Source: DATFVA01 sp963743325 (GTDB lineage: Bacteria > Bacteroidota > Ignavibacteria > Ignavibacteriales > Ignavibacteriaceae). From it: a stretch of DNA of 64,000 nt. The stretch is taken from assembly GCA_963743325.1 (NCBI GenBank), contig CAVUOZ010000004.1, positions 372,001-436,000 of the forward strand. The letters are read 5' to 3'. Both the position numbers and the translations under genes were made by a program. The notes under the pieces were generated by a model. It saw only the letters and a program-made list of their open reading frames with translations. It had not been told where the DNA came from and searched no databases. Of the stretch, positions 15,805-24,760 are shown in pieces (the first letter of the stretch is position 1; every line of letters starts with the position of its first letter).

Positions 15805-17040
15805 ATGAATTATAAGTTTGTAAAAATTGCTTCATTTTATTCAAAATTTTTAGATCATTATTATGAACAAAACAAAAATATCAGGGAAAAATCATATAAT
15901 GAACAATATCATGATATGATGAGTAAAGGATTTGGATGGGCAAATTTTTTTCAGACTCATATAAATAAGCTGGGGAATGAAGCTTATGAAATCATCTATA
16001 ATGCTGATTCATTACAAAAAGCCTGGGCAGAAGAAAGGGGAATAAAAAAATCGGGGGATGAACTTCTGTCGGAACAATTAAAGTACTTGAAACCTGATGT
16101 TGTGTTTTTCCAGGATAGTATGCATTTCACTCCTGAATGGATAAGTAAAATTAAACGTTCTGTTCCTTCAATAAAGTTGACAATAGGATGGTGCTGCTCT
16201 CCTTTCAAAAAGGAACATTTACATTTATTTTCCAAATTTGATATTATGCTTGGATGTTCCCCACAATTCGTAAATGTTTTCAAAAAAAATAATATTAGAA
16301 CTTATGAACTTAATCATGCTTTTGAATCGAAATTACTTCCTCTTCTGGATAAAAATAATGATTACCCGGACTCGGATGTTATTTTTGTAGGTACATTTAT
16401 AGCAAGTAAAGATTTTCATACAGACCGTTTGAATACCGTGGAAAAACTGGTTAAAAATAATGTTGATCTAAAATTATACGCCAATATTTCACAGGACACC
16501 TATTTAAAATCATTTTTTACTGCAATGGGCTATTTGTGCGTCAATATTTTATTAAAAACAGGATTAACTAAAATGGTTAATTCTAATGATAAACTGAAGA
16601 AGCTGGCAAATCTGACCGAGCTTCCAAAGAAGGCAAAATTTTCTAACGAATTCTTGAAAAGAATTGATAATTCTAAGTTGTTTGGACTAGAAATGCTGAA
16701 AGTTATTGCTAAATCAAAGATTGGCTTAAATATACACGGTGGTATAGCAGGTGACTATGCAGCCAATTCACGTCTGTTTGAAATTACCGGAGCCGGCGCG
16801 TGTATGATAACAGATTGGAAAAAGAATATTAATACTTTTTTTGAGCCCGATAAAGAGATATTGACTTATAAAAGTGCTGATGAATGCACAGAAAAGGTAA
16901 CATATTTACTATCTCATCCGGAAGAAAGGAAATTGATAGCAGAAGCAGGTCATAAGAGAACACTGACTGATCATACTTTTGAAAAAAGAGCACGGCAATT
17001 AGATGAAATTATAAGAAAAAACCTGACCACACTGAATTAA
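15805..17040 (+). CDS. CgeB-like family 1 glycosyltransferase
   Basis: A 411-residue protein. The C-terminal half has the CgeB/Glyco_trans_1_2 pattern: ADYAANSR-type text GDYAANSRLFEITGAGACMITDWK, then EPDKEILTYKSADECTEKVTYLLSHPEERKLIAEAGHKR. The N-terminal half contains DVVFFQDSMHF and GWCCSPFKKEH. Such enzymes are GT-B-fold nucleotide-sugar transferases found in polysaccharide loci. No membrane segments are seen. It follows the flippase by six bases and directly abuts the next methyltransferase, indicating a tight operon. Confidence 0.8.
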   Translation: MNYKFVKIASFYSKFLDHYYEQNKNIREKSYNEQYHDMMSKGFGWANFFQTHINKLGNEAYEIIYNADSLQKAWAEERGIKKSGDELLSEQLKYLKPDVVFFQDSMHFTPEWISKIKRSVPSIKLTIGWCCSPFKKEHLHLFSKFDIMLGCSPQFVNVFKKNNIRTYELNHAFESKLLPLLDKNNDYPDSDVIFVGTFIASKDFHTDRLNTVEKLVKNNVDLKLYANISQDTYLKSFFTAMGYLCVNILLKTGLTKMVNSNDKLKKLANLTELPKKAKFSNEFLKRIDNSKLFGLEMLKVIAKSKIGLNIHGGIAGDYAANSRLFEITGAGACMITDWKKNINTFFEPDKEILTYKSADECTEKVTYLLSHPEERKLIAEAGHKRTLTDHTFEKRARQLDEIIRKNLTTLN

Positions 17041-17715
17041 ATGTTAAAATTTTTTTTAAAAAAGATACACAATTTCTTTTTGATATTCGGTATCAATATC
17101 AGTCTTGTTAAAAAAAACAATCTGCCTTCCACTTTAGAACATAATTCGAAGCAGGGAATGGATGCTTTCTATTCGGATCCCAAGCTTGTAAAAAATTATT
17201 TGGAACCTTCCAGAATCAGATTTTACTTGAAAATACTTGAAATCTTAAAGAATGATAAAATTGACCTGAATGGAAAGTCCATTGCAGATGTGGGTTGTGG
17301 AACCGGTCATTTACTTTCCTACATAATCAGAGAATTTAAACCTTCACAAACTGTAGGATATGATTTTGCTGAAGCTGCGCTGCAAATTGCAAGAGAGAAT
17401 CTCCGCGAAGCAAGTTTTTACTTTTATGATATATATTCTGCACCATCTGACAACCATGATTGTGTCTTATGTACGGAAGTTCTTGAACACCTATTATATC
17501 CTGATATCGCAATACAGAATTTGATAAAAATGTTATCGCCTTCAGGATCACTCTTTTTAACGGTACCAGACGGCAGGAAAGACAATTATGAAGGTCATAT
17601 AAATTTTTGGAGTCCTGAAAGCTGGCGGGTGTTTTTAGAAAAAAATTCAAATGGACTTATAGTACAAACGGGAGTAGTGGAAGGTTTTGGTTTATTTGGA
17701 ATAATCAAAAAGTAA
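17041..17715 (+). CDS. class I SAM-dependent methyltransferase
   Basis: A 224-residue protein starting at the base after the previous stop. The core has motif I SIADVGCGTGHLLSYI, QTVGYDFAEAAL as the acidic-loop region, CVLCTEVLEHLLYPDIA and GSLFLTVPDGRKDNYEGHINFWSPESW, the last a pattern common in glycan-locus methyltransferases. It probably methylates a sugar in this locus. Confidence 0.8.
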   Translation: MLKFFLKKIHNFFLIFGINISLVKKNNLPSTLEHNSKQGMDAFYSDPKLVKNYLEPSRIRFYLKILEILKNDKIDLNGKSIADVGCGTGHLLSYIIREFKPSQTVGYDFAEAALQIARENLREASFYFYDIYSAPSDNHDCVLCTEVLEHLLYPDIAIQNLIKMLSPSGSLFLTVPDGRKDNYEGHINFWSPESWRVFLEKNSNGLIVQTGVVEGFGLFGIIKK

Positions 17716-17773
17716 CTATTTTTCGAAAAGGTGAGAACCTGATTTCATTTATATTTTTATTAAACGTGAATTT

Positions 17774-17781
17774 TAATTTTG
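17774..17781 (+). promoter_or_regulatory. possible -7 element (TAATTTTG) upstream of FkbM gene
   Basis: TAATTTTG fits TAnnTTTG and lies in the 108-base gap before the FkbM gene, but no TTG lies at the right distance upstream. It could be an internal promoter of the locus. Confidence 0.2.
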
Positions 17782-17823
17782 CAGCAGATGATAGAATAAT
17801 TAATGTGAGGCCTGTTTAATCCC

Positions 17824-18609
17824 GTGACTGAAAAAATTGATAAAATATTTCGAAACAAATATTACAGAGAATACCTCAGATTATTGTTCTTGTACGGGAG
17901 AATACCAAGGTATGAGGGAAGAGACTTAAAATTCCTGGATTATAAAATTTTTGTACCTGATTGTCTCTCTTTTATTTATCAGTTTAAGGAAATTTTTGTA
18001 AAGCAATATTATTTGTTCCCGACAGAATCTGCTATACCTGTAATTTACGATTGCGGGGCTAATATCGGGATCAGCCTGCTTTTTTTTAAATCTATATTCC
18101 ATAATGCCAGGATAAAAGCATTTGAAGCAGATAAAAGTCTGGCTGATATATTACATAATAACTTAATAAATAATGGAATTACAGATGTTGAAATCATACC
18201 GAAAGCAGTATGGATTCATAATAATGGTATGGAATTTTATAGTAATCAAGCGGATGCTGGATCAATATACGGAAAGGAAAATAAGATACTGGTCGACTCC
18301 ATAAGACTGAGAGATCTGATTGTCCGGGAAGAAAGGATTGATTTTTTAAAATTCGATATTGAAGGTGCTGAACCTGAAGTAATAGAAGATATTGGGAAGA
18401 ATCTTAAAATTGTGAGAAACTTATTTATAGAATTTCATTCCTTTATTGAACAGAAACAAAAGCTGGATAAAATGCTTTTTATCCTTGCTGAAAACGGTTT
18501 CAGATATTTTATTAATTCTGTTTATGATAAACAGAAACCATTTCTAAATAGAATAAATCCCCAAAACCCTGAAATGGACTTACAACTAAATATTTTTGCT
18601 TATAAATAA
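17824..18609 (+). CDS. FkbM-family methyltransferase
   Basis: A 261-residue protein. Motif I is VIYDCGANIGISLLFFKS, followed by FEADKSLADILHNNL, IPKAVW and LKFDIEGAEPEVIED, the hallmark D-(I/V)-EG-x-E segment of the FkbM family. FkbM proteins O-methylate hydroxyl groups of sugars or natural products. A GTG start at 17824 is used; GTGAGG lies some 12 bases upstream, a weak site. The frame stays open to only one base before the next gene. Confidence 0.85.
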   Translation: MTEKIDKIFRNKYYREYLRLLFLYGRIPRYEGRDLKFLDYKIFVPDCLSFIYQFKEIFVKQYYLFPTESAIPVIYDCGANIGISLLFFKSIFHNARIKAFEADKSLADILHNNLINNGITDVEIIPKAVWIHNNGMEFYSNQADAGSIYGKENKILVDSIRLRDLIVREERIDFLKFDIEGAEPEVIEDIGKNLKIVRNLFIEFHSFIEQKQKLDKMLFILAENGFRYFINSVYDKQKPFLNRINPQNPEMDLQLNIFAYK

Positions 18610-18610
18610 A

Positions 18611-19873
18611 TTGAAAGTTCTTCACATTAATAGTTCGGATTCATCCGGGGGTGCAGCCAGAGCCTGCCTTGATATAAGTAATGCCTTAAATGAAACAGGA
18701 ATTGAATCCAGCGTATTGGTTCAATTAAAGCACTCGGATTTAAGCGGGGTTTATTCAATAAGTTCGAATTATTTTGAAAAATTCAAGACTTTAATAAGAA
18801 GAACTATAGATTATCTGCTAATAAAATTATTTACTGTTGAAATACGCGGGAGATTTACTTTCCCGATTATCGGTAAAGATATCAGTAAACTACAGATAGT
18901 AAAGGATGCGGATTTAATAAATCTCCATTGGGTTAATGAAGGTTTTTTATCATTAAAGGATTTAACCCGGATTGCAAAGCTGGGGAAACCCATAGTGTGG
19001 ACCATGCACGATATGTGGGCTTTTACCGGTGGGTGTCACTACAGCCTGGGGTGCAGAAAATTTGAAAAGGAATGCTTTGAATGCCCGTCTTTGCGAATAA
19101 GATCAGATAAAGATCTTTCTTACAAAATCTTTTATGATAAAATCAAACTTTTTAAAGATTTGAATATTAATATAGTAACGTGTAGTAATTGGTTATCCGG
19201 AGAAATAAAGAAGAGTCGATTGTTAAAAGACAAAAATATTAGAGTGATTCCAAATACATTAAAAACCGAAGTATATAAGCCATTAGATAAAGAAAGTGTC
19301 TTGAGTGAATTAAAACTAAAAACTAATAAAAAATACATCCTGTTCGGCACTATGACACTAAAGGATGAGAGAAAAGGTATCGGATTGTTTGTTAAATGTA
19401 TCGATTTCCTGTGTAAAAAGAATCCTTTCTTGAAAGAAAACGTGCAGCTTCTTATTGCAGGTTCTACAAAAAATGTGGAAAAGATAAATTTACCTCTCGA
19501 AACCATTTTTTTAGGAAGGCTGAATAATGAAGCTGACATTGCAAAATTCTACAATGCCGGAAATTTATTTGTCGCACCCTCAAGAGAAGATAATTTGCCC
19601 AATACAGTGATGGAATCTCTGTCATGCGGAACTCCTGTTGTAGCATTTAATATTGGCGGTATGCCTGATATGATTGATCATAAAATTAATGGGTATCTGG
19701 CAAAACCATTTGATGTAGAGGACCTGGCTGATGGAATTATGTGGGTGCTGAATAATTCCTATCCGGAAAGACTGGTTAAAGCCTCGAGAAACAAAATCCT
19801 GGATAATTTCAATTATGTTAAAATTGCTGAATCTTATTCGGGATATTATCAGACTATTTTATCGCAAAAATAG
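18611..19873 (+). CDS. GT-B family 4 glycosyltransferase
   Basis: About 420 residues. The N-terminal text LKVLHINSSDSSGGAARACLDI and the C-terminal nucleotide-sugar site FVAPSREDNLPNTVMESLSCGTPVVAFNIGGMPDMI (E-x7-E type) are typical of GT4 enzymes. A TTG at 18611, one base after the previous stop, gives the usual MKVLHI start; an upstream in-frame TTG at 18596 would overlap the FkbM gene. Neither has a clear ribosome site. A cysteine-rich stretch (GGCHYSLGCRKFEKECFECPS) at about 142-162 is a recurring feature of a GT4 subgroup. It is the last gene of the glycan locus. Confidence 0.85.
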   Translation: MKVLHINSSDSSGGAARACLDISNALNETGIESSVLVQLKHSDLSGVYSISSNYFEKFKTLIRRTIDYLLIKLFTVEIRGRFTFPIIGKDISKLQIVKDADLINLHWVNEGFLSLKDLTRIAKLGKPIVWTMHDMWAFTGGCHYSLGCRKFEKECFECPSLRIRSDKDLSYKIFYDKIKLFKDLNINIVTCSNWLSGEIKKSRLLKDKNIRVIPNTLKTEVYKPLDKESVLSELKLKTNKKYILFGTMTLKDERKGIGLFVKCIDFLCKKNPFLKENVQLLIAGSTKNVEKINLPLETIFLGRLNNEADIAKFYNAGNLFVAPSREDNLPNTVMESLSCGTPVVAFNIGGMPDMIDHKINGYLAKPFDVEDLADGIMWVLNNSYPERLVKASRNKILDNFNYVKIAESYSGYYQTILSQK

Positions 19874-19948
19874 TTGCTATTGACAAAAATTTTTATCATA
19901 TTTTTATGCAGCTAAATCCTATTTCTCAATAAGGCATGTGGGGACAAA

Positions 19949-21268
19949 ATGAAAAGGATCATTACATTTCTAGCAGTTCTTCTTTCACTATTAATATATA
20001 GTTGTTCAACAGATACACCGGTTTCTCCAAACGAATCACAGCACGGAGGCATTACACTAAACATTGACAGAATTCATAAACCTGATAATGTTGCAAGTGT
20101 AACTGCATATATGACAAGAGAAGGATTTGATACACTAAGCGGTTCACTTAATTTACTCTCAGACACAACAGCAGATATAACATTTAATGATATAGCAGTA
20201 GGAGGTTGGCACCTAAAGGTAGATGCAGCAGATGAAGAGAATACAGTGGTATATACGGGAGAAACGGATGTTAACATATTGGCGGAAATTACTACCCAGG
20301 TATATCTTACTCTCGAACCAACGGGAGCAGGAAAAGGGAATATTCATATATTTGTAAATTGGGGTGTTCCGTTGGATACAGGTTGGATAGATTATGAGAA
20401 TAATCCAATTATTGTAAAGTATAATACGGAATTTGATCTTTTGGGAGTCGGAGAATGTTTCGTATTGAAAGATGATAATGACTATAAAATGTGGTATACC
20501 GGCTTATCCAATAGTGGGGTTGGTTACGGATTTTATGCGTACTCATCTGATGGATTCAGCTGGACAAGATACAGTCAGACTCCTGTTTTATTCCCCGGGC
20601 CAATGGGCAGCTGGGATTCACACCATGTATCGCCCGGTGTAATAATTAAAGAAGATGGTATTTATTTTATGTATTATCAGGGATGGCAGGATAATGAAGG
20701 TATGTGGTCTCTCGGACTGGCGACTTCCACCGACGGTATTAACTGGAGTAAATATTCAGGAAATCCTGTTCTGTATGGAGGTGAGTGGGATTTTCATTTG
20801 TCTGCTCAATCTGTTATAAAAAAAGATGGAATTTATTATATGTTTTATACGGGGAGTCCGGCATACTACGGCGGGATGATTTATCATATAGGAGTGGCAA
20901 CTTCGAGTGATGGTTATTCATGGGAGAAATATTCAGGGAATCCTGTTATGTCCGAAACAGAACCGTGGGAAGGTTCTGCGGTCGCTTTCGCTTCAGTGGT
21001 TTATTATAATAATGAGTTTCAGATGGTTTATGAAGGTGTTAAAGAGGAAAATACTGCCTTTGGATTAGCTTATTCAAATGATGGTTATACATGGAACAAA
21101 GATGCGAATAATCCGTTTTTCCGAACAGAGGATTGTAATCATAACTGGCTTAAAATAGTATATCCAAATTTTTTAAGAGATAATATTGATAGCAGAGTTT
21201 ATTATACGGGGAAAGACCCATATACAGGGGATATATCAATATGTGTAACAAGAAAATTAAATTATTAA
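19949..21268 (+). CDS. lipoprotein with beta-propeller (glycosyl-hydrolase-like) domain, copy 1
   Basis: A 439-residue protein with a lipoprotein signal (cysteine 19 in LIYSC), a domain at about 30-140 (LNIDRIHKPDNV, VNILAEITTQVYLTLEPTG, HIFVNWG) and a C-terminal region of repeated blades: GIYFMYYQGWQDNEGMW, LATSTDGINWSKYSGNPVL, GIYYMFYTG, VATSSDGYSWEKYSGNPV. This pattern is that of five-bladed propellers in GH32/43/130-type proteins. Catalytic acids cannot be assigned by eye, so glycan binding or hydrolysis are both open. The first 140 residues are almost identical to the next gene. Adjacent to the glycan locus, it may act on cell-surface carbohydrate. Confidence 0.8.
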   Translation: MKRIITFLAVLLSLLIYSCSTDTPVSPNESQHGGITLNIDRIHKPDNVASVTAYMTREGFDTLSGSLNLLSDTTADITFNDIAVGGWHLKVDAADEENTVVYTGETDVNILAEITTQVYLTLEPTGAGKGNIHIFVNWGVPLDTGWIDYENNPIIVKYNTEFDLLGVGECFVLKDDNDYKMWYTGLSNSGVGYGFYAYSSDGFSWTRYSQTPVLFPGPMGSWDSHHVSPGVIIKEDGIYFMYYQGWQDNEGMWSLGLATSTDGINWSKYSGNPVLYGGEWDFHLSAQSVIKKDGIYYMFYTGSPAYYGGMIYHIGVATSSDGYSWEKYSGNPVMSETEPWEGSAVAFASVVYYNNEFQMVYEGVKEENTAFGLAYSNDGYTWNKDANNPFFRTEDCNHNWLKIVYPNFLRDNIDSRVYYTGKDPYTGDISICVTRKLNY

Positions 21269-21285
21269 TTGAATGGGGGTTATAA

Positions 21286-22584
21286 ATGAAAAAATTCTCT
21301 CTCCTCATAGGTATCTTAATTTCACTATTATTAAATAGTTGTTCAACAGATACGCCGGTTTCCCCAAAGGAATCACAGCTTGGAGGCATTACACTAAACA
21401 TTGACAGAATTCATAAACCTGATAATGTTGTAAGTGTAACTGCATATATGACAAGAGAAGGATTTGATACGCTAAGCGGCTCATTGAATTTACTCTCAGA
21501 TACAACTGCAGATATTACATTTAATGATATAGCAGTGGGGGGGTGGCATCTTAAGGTAGATGCAGCAGATGAAGAGAATACAGTGGTATATACGGGAGAA
21601 ACAGATGTCAACATATTAGCGGAAATTACTACCCAGGTATATCTTACTCTTGAACCAACGGGAGCAGGAAAAGGGAATATTCATATATTTGTGAATTGGG
21701 GCGTACCACCAGATATGGATTGGATTGATTATCCTTATAATCCTATAGTTTCTCCTTCAATCATACCTAATCCGCCGCTTGGAATAATTCGCCCAAAAGT
21801 ATATCTGGAGGATGGTATATATAAAATGTGGTTTACCAGTACCTATAATTCCGCCAGTATGAATATCTGGTACGCAATTTCAAATAATGGGATAAACTGG
21901 CAATTAGGAAGTAATTCTCCCGTTTTAACTGCTGGAAATCCCGGTTCGTGGGACGATTATTCTGTAATTTCGGGCCCCGTCATAAGGAAGGATAATGAAT
22001 ATAGAATGTATTATCTGGGATTCCAGGATGAAAACGGATACTGGCATATTGGACTTGCGACCTCTCCTGATGGCATAAACTGGACAAAATATCCTGATCC
22101 CGTCATTTACGCTGATTACGATGAGGTTCGGCTGTTGCCTGATGATATTATAATAATTAATAACATCTTTTATCTTTATTATTCTATCAAACTATATCCG
22201 TATTACGATATCCGGCTGGCTACTTCGTCTGACGGAATAAATTTTACTAAATCAAATAACAATCCTATTCTTATCGCCGATGCAAATTGGGAAGGATCGG
22301 GAATATATTCTCCAACAATCATCTATGAAAATAATCAGTATAAAATGGTTTATGCGAATGTTAATCTTCCCCAGGGTGCTCTGGGAATGGCCTATTCAGT
22401 TGATGGTATAAACTGGACAAAGGATTCCAATAATCCATTTTTTACAAATGCCGATATTCCGAATAATTGGTGTGACAGAATCACATACCCATTCTGGAGA
22501 AAATATAATAACCAGTATAGAATTTATTATACAGGAAATACAAGCGGATATTATGTTGCTTATACTGGAATGATCTATAAATAG
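21286..22584 (+). CDS. lipoprotein with beta-propeller domain, copy 2
   Basis: A 432-residue tandem paralogue of the preceding gene, 17 bases downstream. The lipobox is LLLNSC (cysteine 19). Residues 20-140 differ from copy 1 at only about three positions, whereas the propeller part (GIYKMWFTSTYNSA, EYRMYYLGFQDENGYWHIGLATSPDGINWTKYPD, QYKMVYANVN) has diverged strongly. The ribosome site GGGGGT precedes the ATG. A strong bidirectional terminator follows. The function is probably surface glycan recognition or processing; no catalytic residues are assigned. Confidence 0.8.
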   Translation: MKKFSLLIGILISLLLNSCSTDTPVSPKESQLGGITLNIDRIHKPDNVVSVTAYMTREGFDTLSGSLNLLSDTTADITFNDIAVGGWHLKVDAADEENTVVYTGETDVNILAEITTQVYLTLEPTGAGKGNIHIFVNWGVPPDMDWIDYPYNPIVSPSIIPNPPLGIIRPKVYLEDGIYKMWFTSTYNSASMNIWYAISNNGINWQLGSNSPVLTAGNPGSWDDYSVISGPVIRKDNEYRMYYLGFQDENGYWHIGLATSPDGINWTKYPDPVIYADYDEVRLLPDDIIIINNIFYLYYSIKLYPYYDIRLATSSDGINFTKSNNNPILIADANWEGSGIYSPTIIYENNQYKMVYANVNLPQGALGMAYSVDGINWTKDSNNPFFTNADIPNNWCDRITYPFWRKYNNQYRIYYTGNTSGYYVAYTGMIYK

Positions 22585-22614
22585 GGTCGATTATAACTTA
22601 GGATTTAAAAATTT

Positions 22615-22646
22615 GAAAAAGCCCCGATTCTTTTCGGGGCTTTTTC
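22615..22646. terminator. bidirectional rho-independent terminator
   Basis: Arms gaaaaagccccga / tcggggctttttc with a six-base loop. There is an A-run on one side and a T-run on the other, so it can end both the lipoprotein operon (plus) and the glycosyltransferase pair (minus). Confidence 0.9.
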
Positions 22647-22701
22647 AATTATGTAGAAAAAAAGAACTTTAATCCAGGTTTATTATAACTCAAACATATC
22701 C

Positions 22702-22756
22702 TGAATGCGCTCTGAATGCGCTTTGAATGCGTTTTGAATGCGTTTTGAATGCGCTC
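22702..22756. repeat. five tandem 11-bp repeats (TGAATGCGCTT)
   Basis: Five head-to-tail units: tgaatgcgctc, tgaatgcgctt, tgaatgcgttt, tgaatgcgttt, tgaatgcgctc. It lies just beyond the stop of the minus-strand glycosyltransferase and before the terminator, so it would be in that gene's 3' untranslated region. Confidence 0.85.
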
Positions 22757-22765
22757 CACAGCGCT

Positions 22766-24022
22766 TTATAGAAGACTTAGAATATCACTGAATTTAGCAG
22801 CAATATTCCTGCGGTCGAATTCCTTAACTATTTCAAGATTAGTTTTTAACAGTTCTGCTTTTTGAAAAAACTCATTGGGATCTTCATCATATCTGAAAAT
22901 TATTCCGCTGTTTGTTCTATCCAGTATGCCTTTTACCTCTTCATTATCATCTCCGAATGCCAGGATTGGTTTTCCTGTTCTCATATACTCAAATAATTTT
23001 CCCGGGACATGCCTTTTTTCGGTTGCACACACTAAAAGGTAGTCAGCATTTAACAGTTCATTTAACATTTCTTTGTAAGGCAGAAATCCTGCGAACTCTG
23101 TTTTATCAGCCAGCTCATTTTTGGCGATTTCATTTTTTATAGCAGGACTGACTGTCCCTATGAATTTAATTCTGATCTCTTCTTTAGTATTTTCTTCTTT
23201 TATTCTCTGCCACAATTTCTGAGGATTCTGGTAATCGAAAATATTTCCCGCATGAATAATTAATTTATATCCCTTTTCTTTTTTAGAATGCCCGATATCT
23301 TTAAAATCATCTTCATTATAACCCCAGTATAAAACATTCGACTTCATATCAATAAAAGAATATTTCCTTTGATAATCTTCTAAAGCGGATTTGGTGACAA
23401 AAACTACCGAGGCAGCATTCTTCATGACAGATTTTTCCAGGTGATTATCAAGAGCCAGTGTAACAGCGTTTCTTTTAAAATTTTTATAATAAACGATATC
23501 TACCCAGGGATCGATTAACACCGGAAAATGCGGTATCGAAAAACGTTTACTGAGTTTCATTCCTATTAAATGCGTGCTGTGCGGGGGTCCGATTGTTACT
23601 ATTGCATCGAAATGATTAGTAGCTATAATTTTCTTTCCCTTTTTAACGGCCGATAAATACCATCCGATTCTTGCATCAGGCACAAAGATGTTCATCCTTA
23701 TCCATATAGATAATCTATGGGATATACCCCTGTTTTCCTTTGATATGCTTTCTGAAGCTATCAGGTGTTCATCTTTCTCTTTACCTGTGAACTTCCTGTA
23801 CATATTGAAAGGCTCTAATGCTCTTGACTTGTATACTTTAAGATCGGGATTTATTTCTTTCAGAAGGCTTTCATCTTTCTGTGTGAAGGATTCGTTTTCG
23901 ACAGTCAGAACTTCAGGCTGCCATCCGGAGTCGGGTAAGTATTTAATAATATTTAACGGCCAGTGAAGTGTCGCTTTTCCTGAAGGAGGCCAGAAATATG
24001 TTATGAATAAAACCTTCTTCAT
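22766..24022 (-). CDS. GT-B family 4-like glycosyltransferase
   Basis: A 418-residue protein beginning MKKVLFITYFWPPSGKA, a frequent start for GT4 enzymes of the FPPSGG type (Glyco_transf_4 N-domain). It continues with VTIGPPHSTHLIGMKLS, VFVTKSALEDYQRKY, LIIHAGNIFDYQNPQ and a C-terminal donor site (CATEKRHVPGKLFEYMRTGKPILAFGDD) with the K-x2-E spacing. The ATG overlaps the stop of the methyltransferase gene by one base (TAATG), so the pair is coupled. Probably a surface-glycan transferase. Confidence 0.85.
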   Translation of the reverse strand: MKKVLFITYFWPPSGKATLHWPLNIIKYLPDSGWQPEVLTVENESFTQKDESLLKEINPDLKVYKSRALEPFNMYRKFTGKEKDEHLIASESISKENRGISHRLSIWIRMNIFVPDARIGWYLSAVKKGKKIIATNHFDAIVTIGPPHSTHLIGMKLSKRFSIPHFPVLIDPWVDIVYYKNFKRNAVTLALDNHLEKSVMKNAASVVFVTKSALEDYQRKYSFIDMKSNVLYWGYNEDDFKDIGHSKKEKGYKLIIHAGNIFDYQNPQKLWQRIKEENTKEEIRIKFIGTVSPAIKNEIAKNELADKTEFAGFLPYKEMLNELLNADYLLVCATEKRHVPGKLFEYMRTGKPILAFGDDNEEVKGILDRTNSGIIFRYDEDPNEFFQKAELLKTNLEIVKEFDRRNIAAKFSDILSLL

Positions 24023-24618
24023 TAAGGCTTTACCCCGACAAACCTTATCACGACTGCTTCCCCGTAATGAAATTTACTTTCATACAGTTGAACAACTTCC
24101 TTAGAGAGCTTTTCGATTTTTAACCCCTTAAAATTTTCTTTGATTTGCTTTATTGAATAGAGCATATCAGAATTCTGAGGACCTCCCGATTTTTTTCCCA
24201 GTTGTTCCTTATGGAAAACTTCCAGTATAATTTTTCCGCCCCGTTTAAGAGAATCCACGGCTCTTTTATGAACTATTTTTGATAATCCCGGGTTAAGATG
24301 CATAAATATCATTGAAACAGTATCATATACCTTTACCTGAGGTTGAAAATCTGCTAAATCCGCCACTGTATATTCTATCTTTGTATTTTTTGCTGAAGCA
24401 AGTTTTAATGCCTTTTCTCTTGCTGCCTGACTAAAATCTACAGCGTCAACCTCCCATCCCAGAGTGGCGGCATATATTCCATTCCTGCCTTCTCCTTCAG
24501 CCAAAGCCAGGAGTTTACCGGGCGGGAGTTTGTCTATCTGCGATTTGAAGAATTCATTCGGATCTGTGCCATAGACAAATTCCTCTGAAGAGTATCGATT
24601 ATCCCAAAAATCATTCAT
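24022..24618 (-). CDS. class I SAM-dependent methyltransferase (TehB/thiopurine-like)
   Basis: A 198-residue protein. Text includes FWDNRYSSEEFVYGTDPNEFF at the N-terminus (typical of this group), motif I LLALAEGEGRNGIYAATLG, VDAVDFSQAAREKALKLA, and GGKIILEVFHKEQLGKKSGGP. The EGEGRN motif I is characteristic of a TehB-like/TMT subgroup that methylates small thiols or metalloids; a specific substrate cannot be assigned. A perfect 12-bp palindrome (atagtatactat, 24617-24628) overlaps its start codon. Confidence 0.85.
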   Translation of the reverse strand: MNDFWDNRYSSEEFVYGTDPNEFFKSQIDKLPPGKLLALAEGEGRNGIYAATLGWEVDAVDFSQAAREKALKLASAKNTKIEYTVADLADFQPQVKVYDTVSMIFMHLNPGLSKIVHKRAVDSLKRGGKIILEVFHKEQLGKKSGGPQNSDMLYSIKQIKENFKGLKIEKLSKEVVQLYESKFHYGEAVVIRFVGVKP

Positions 24619-24641
24619 AGTATACTATTATATATGGTGCT

Positions 24642-24649
24642 CAAATTTA
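24642..24649 (-). promoter_or_regulatory. possible -7 element (TAAATTTG) for the minus-strand pair
   Basis: TAAATTTG on the minus strand fits TAnnTTTG, about 24 bases upstream of the methyltransferase start. No good -33 element is visible. Confidence 0.25.
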
Positions 24650-24760
24650 AGTAGAAAGTAAAGTAAATTGAAATTTTGAGACAGGAAACATATATCCCTG
24701 TTAATCTTGTTTTTAATATGAAATTTAAATTCTAACTTCTATATAATTTTGAAGGTATTT

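Noticed and set aside
18596..18610. Upstream TTG start for the GT4 gene
   Set aside because: It would overlap the FkbM gene and add five residues before the standard KVLHI start; no ribosome site favours it.
19880..19908. Sigma-70-like promoter (TTGACA) before the first lipoprotein gene
   Set aside because: TTGACA is perfect, but no good -10 hexamer or TAnnTTTG lies at a suitable distance.
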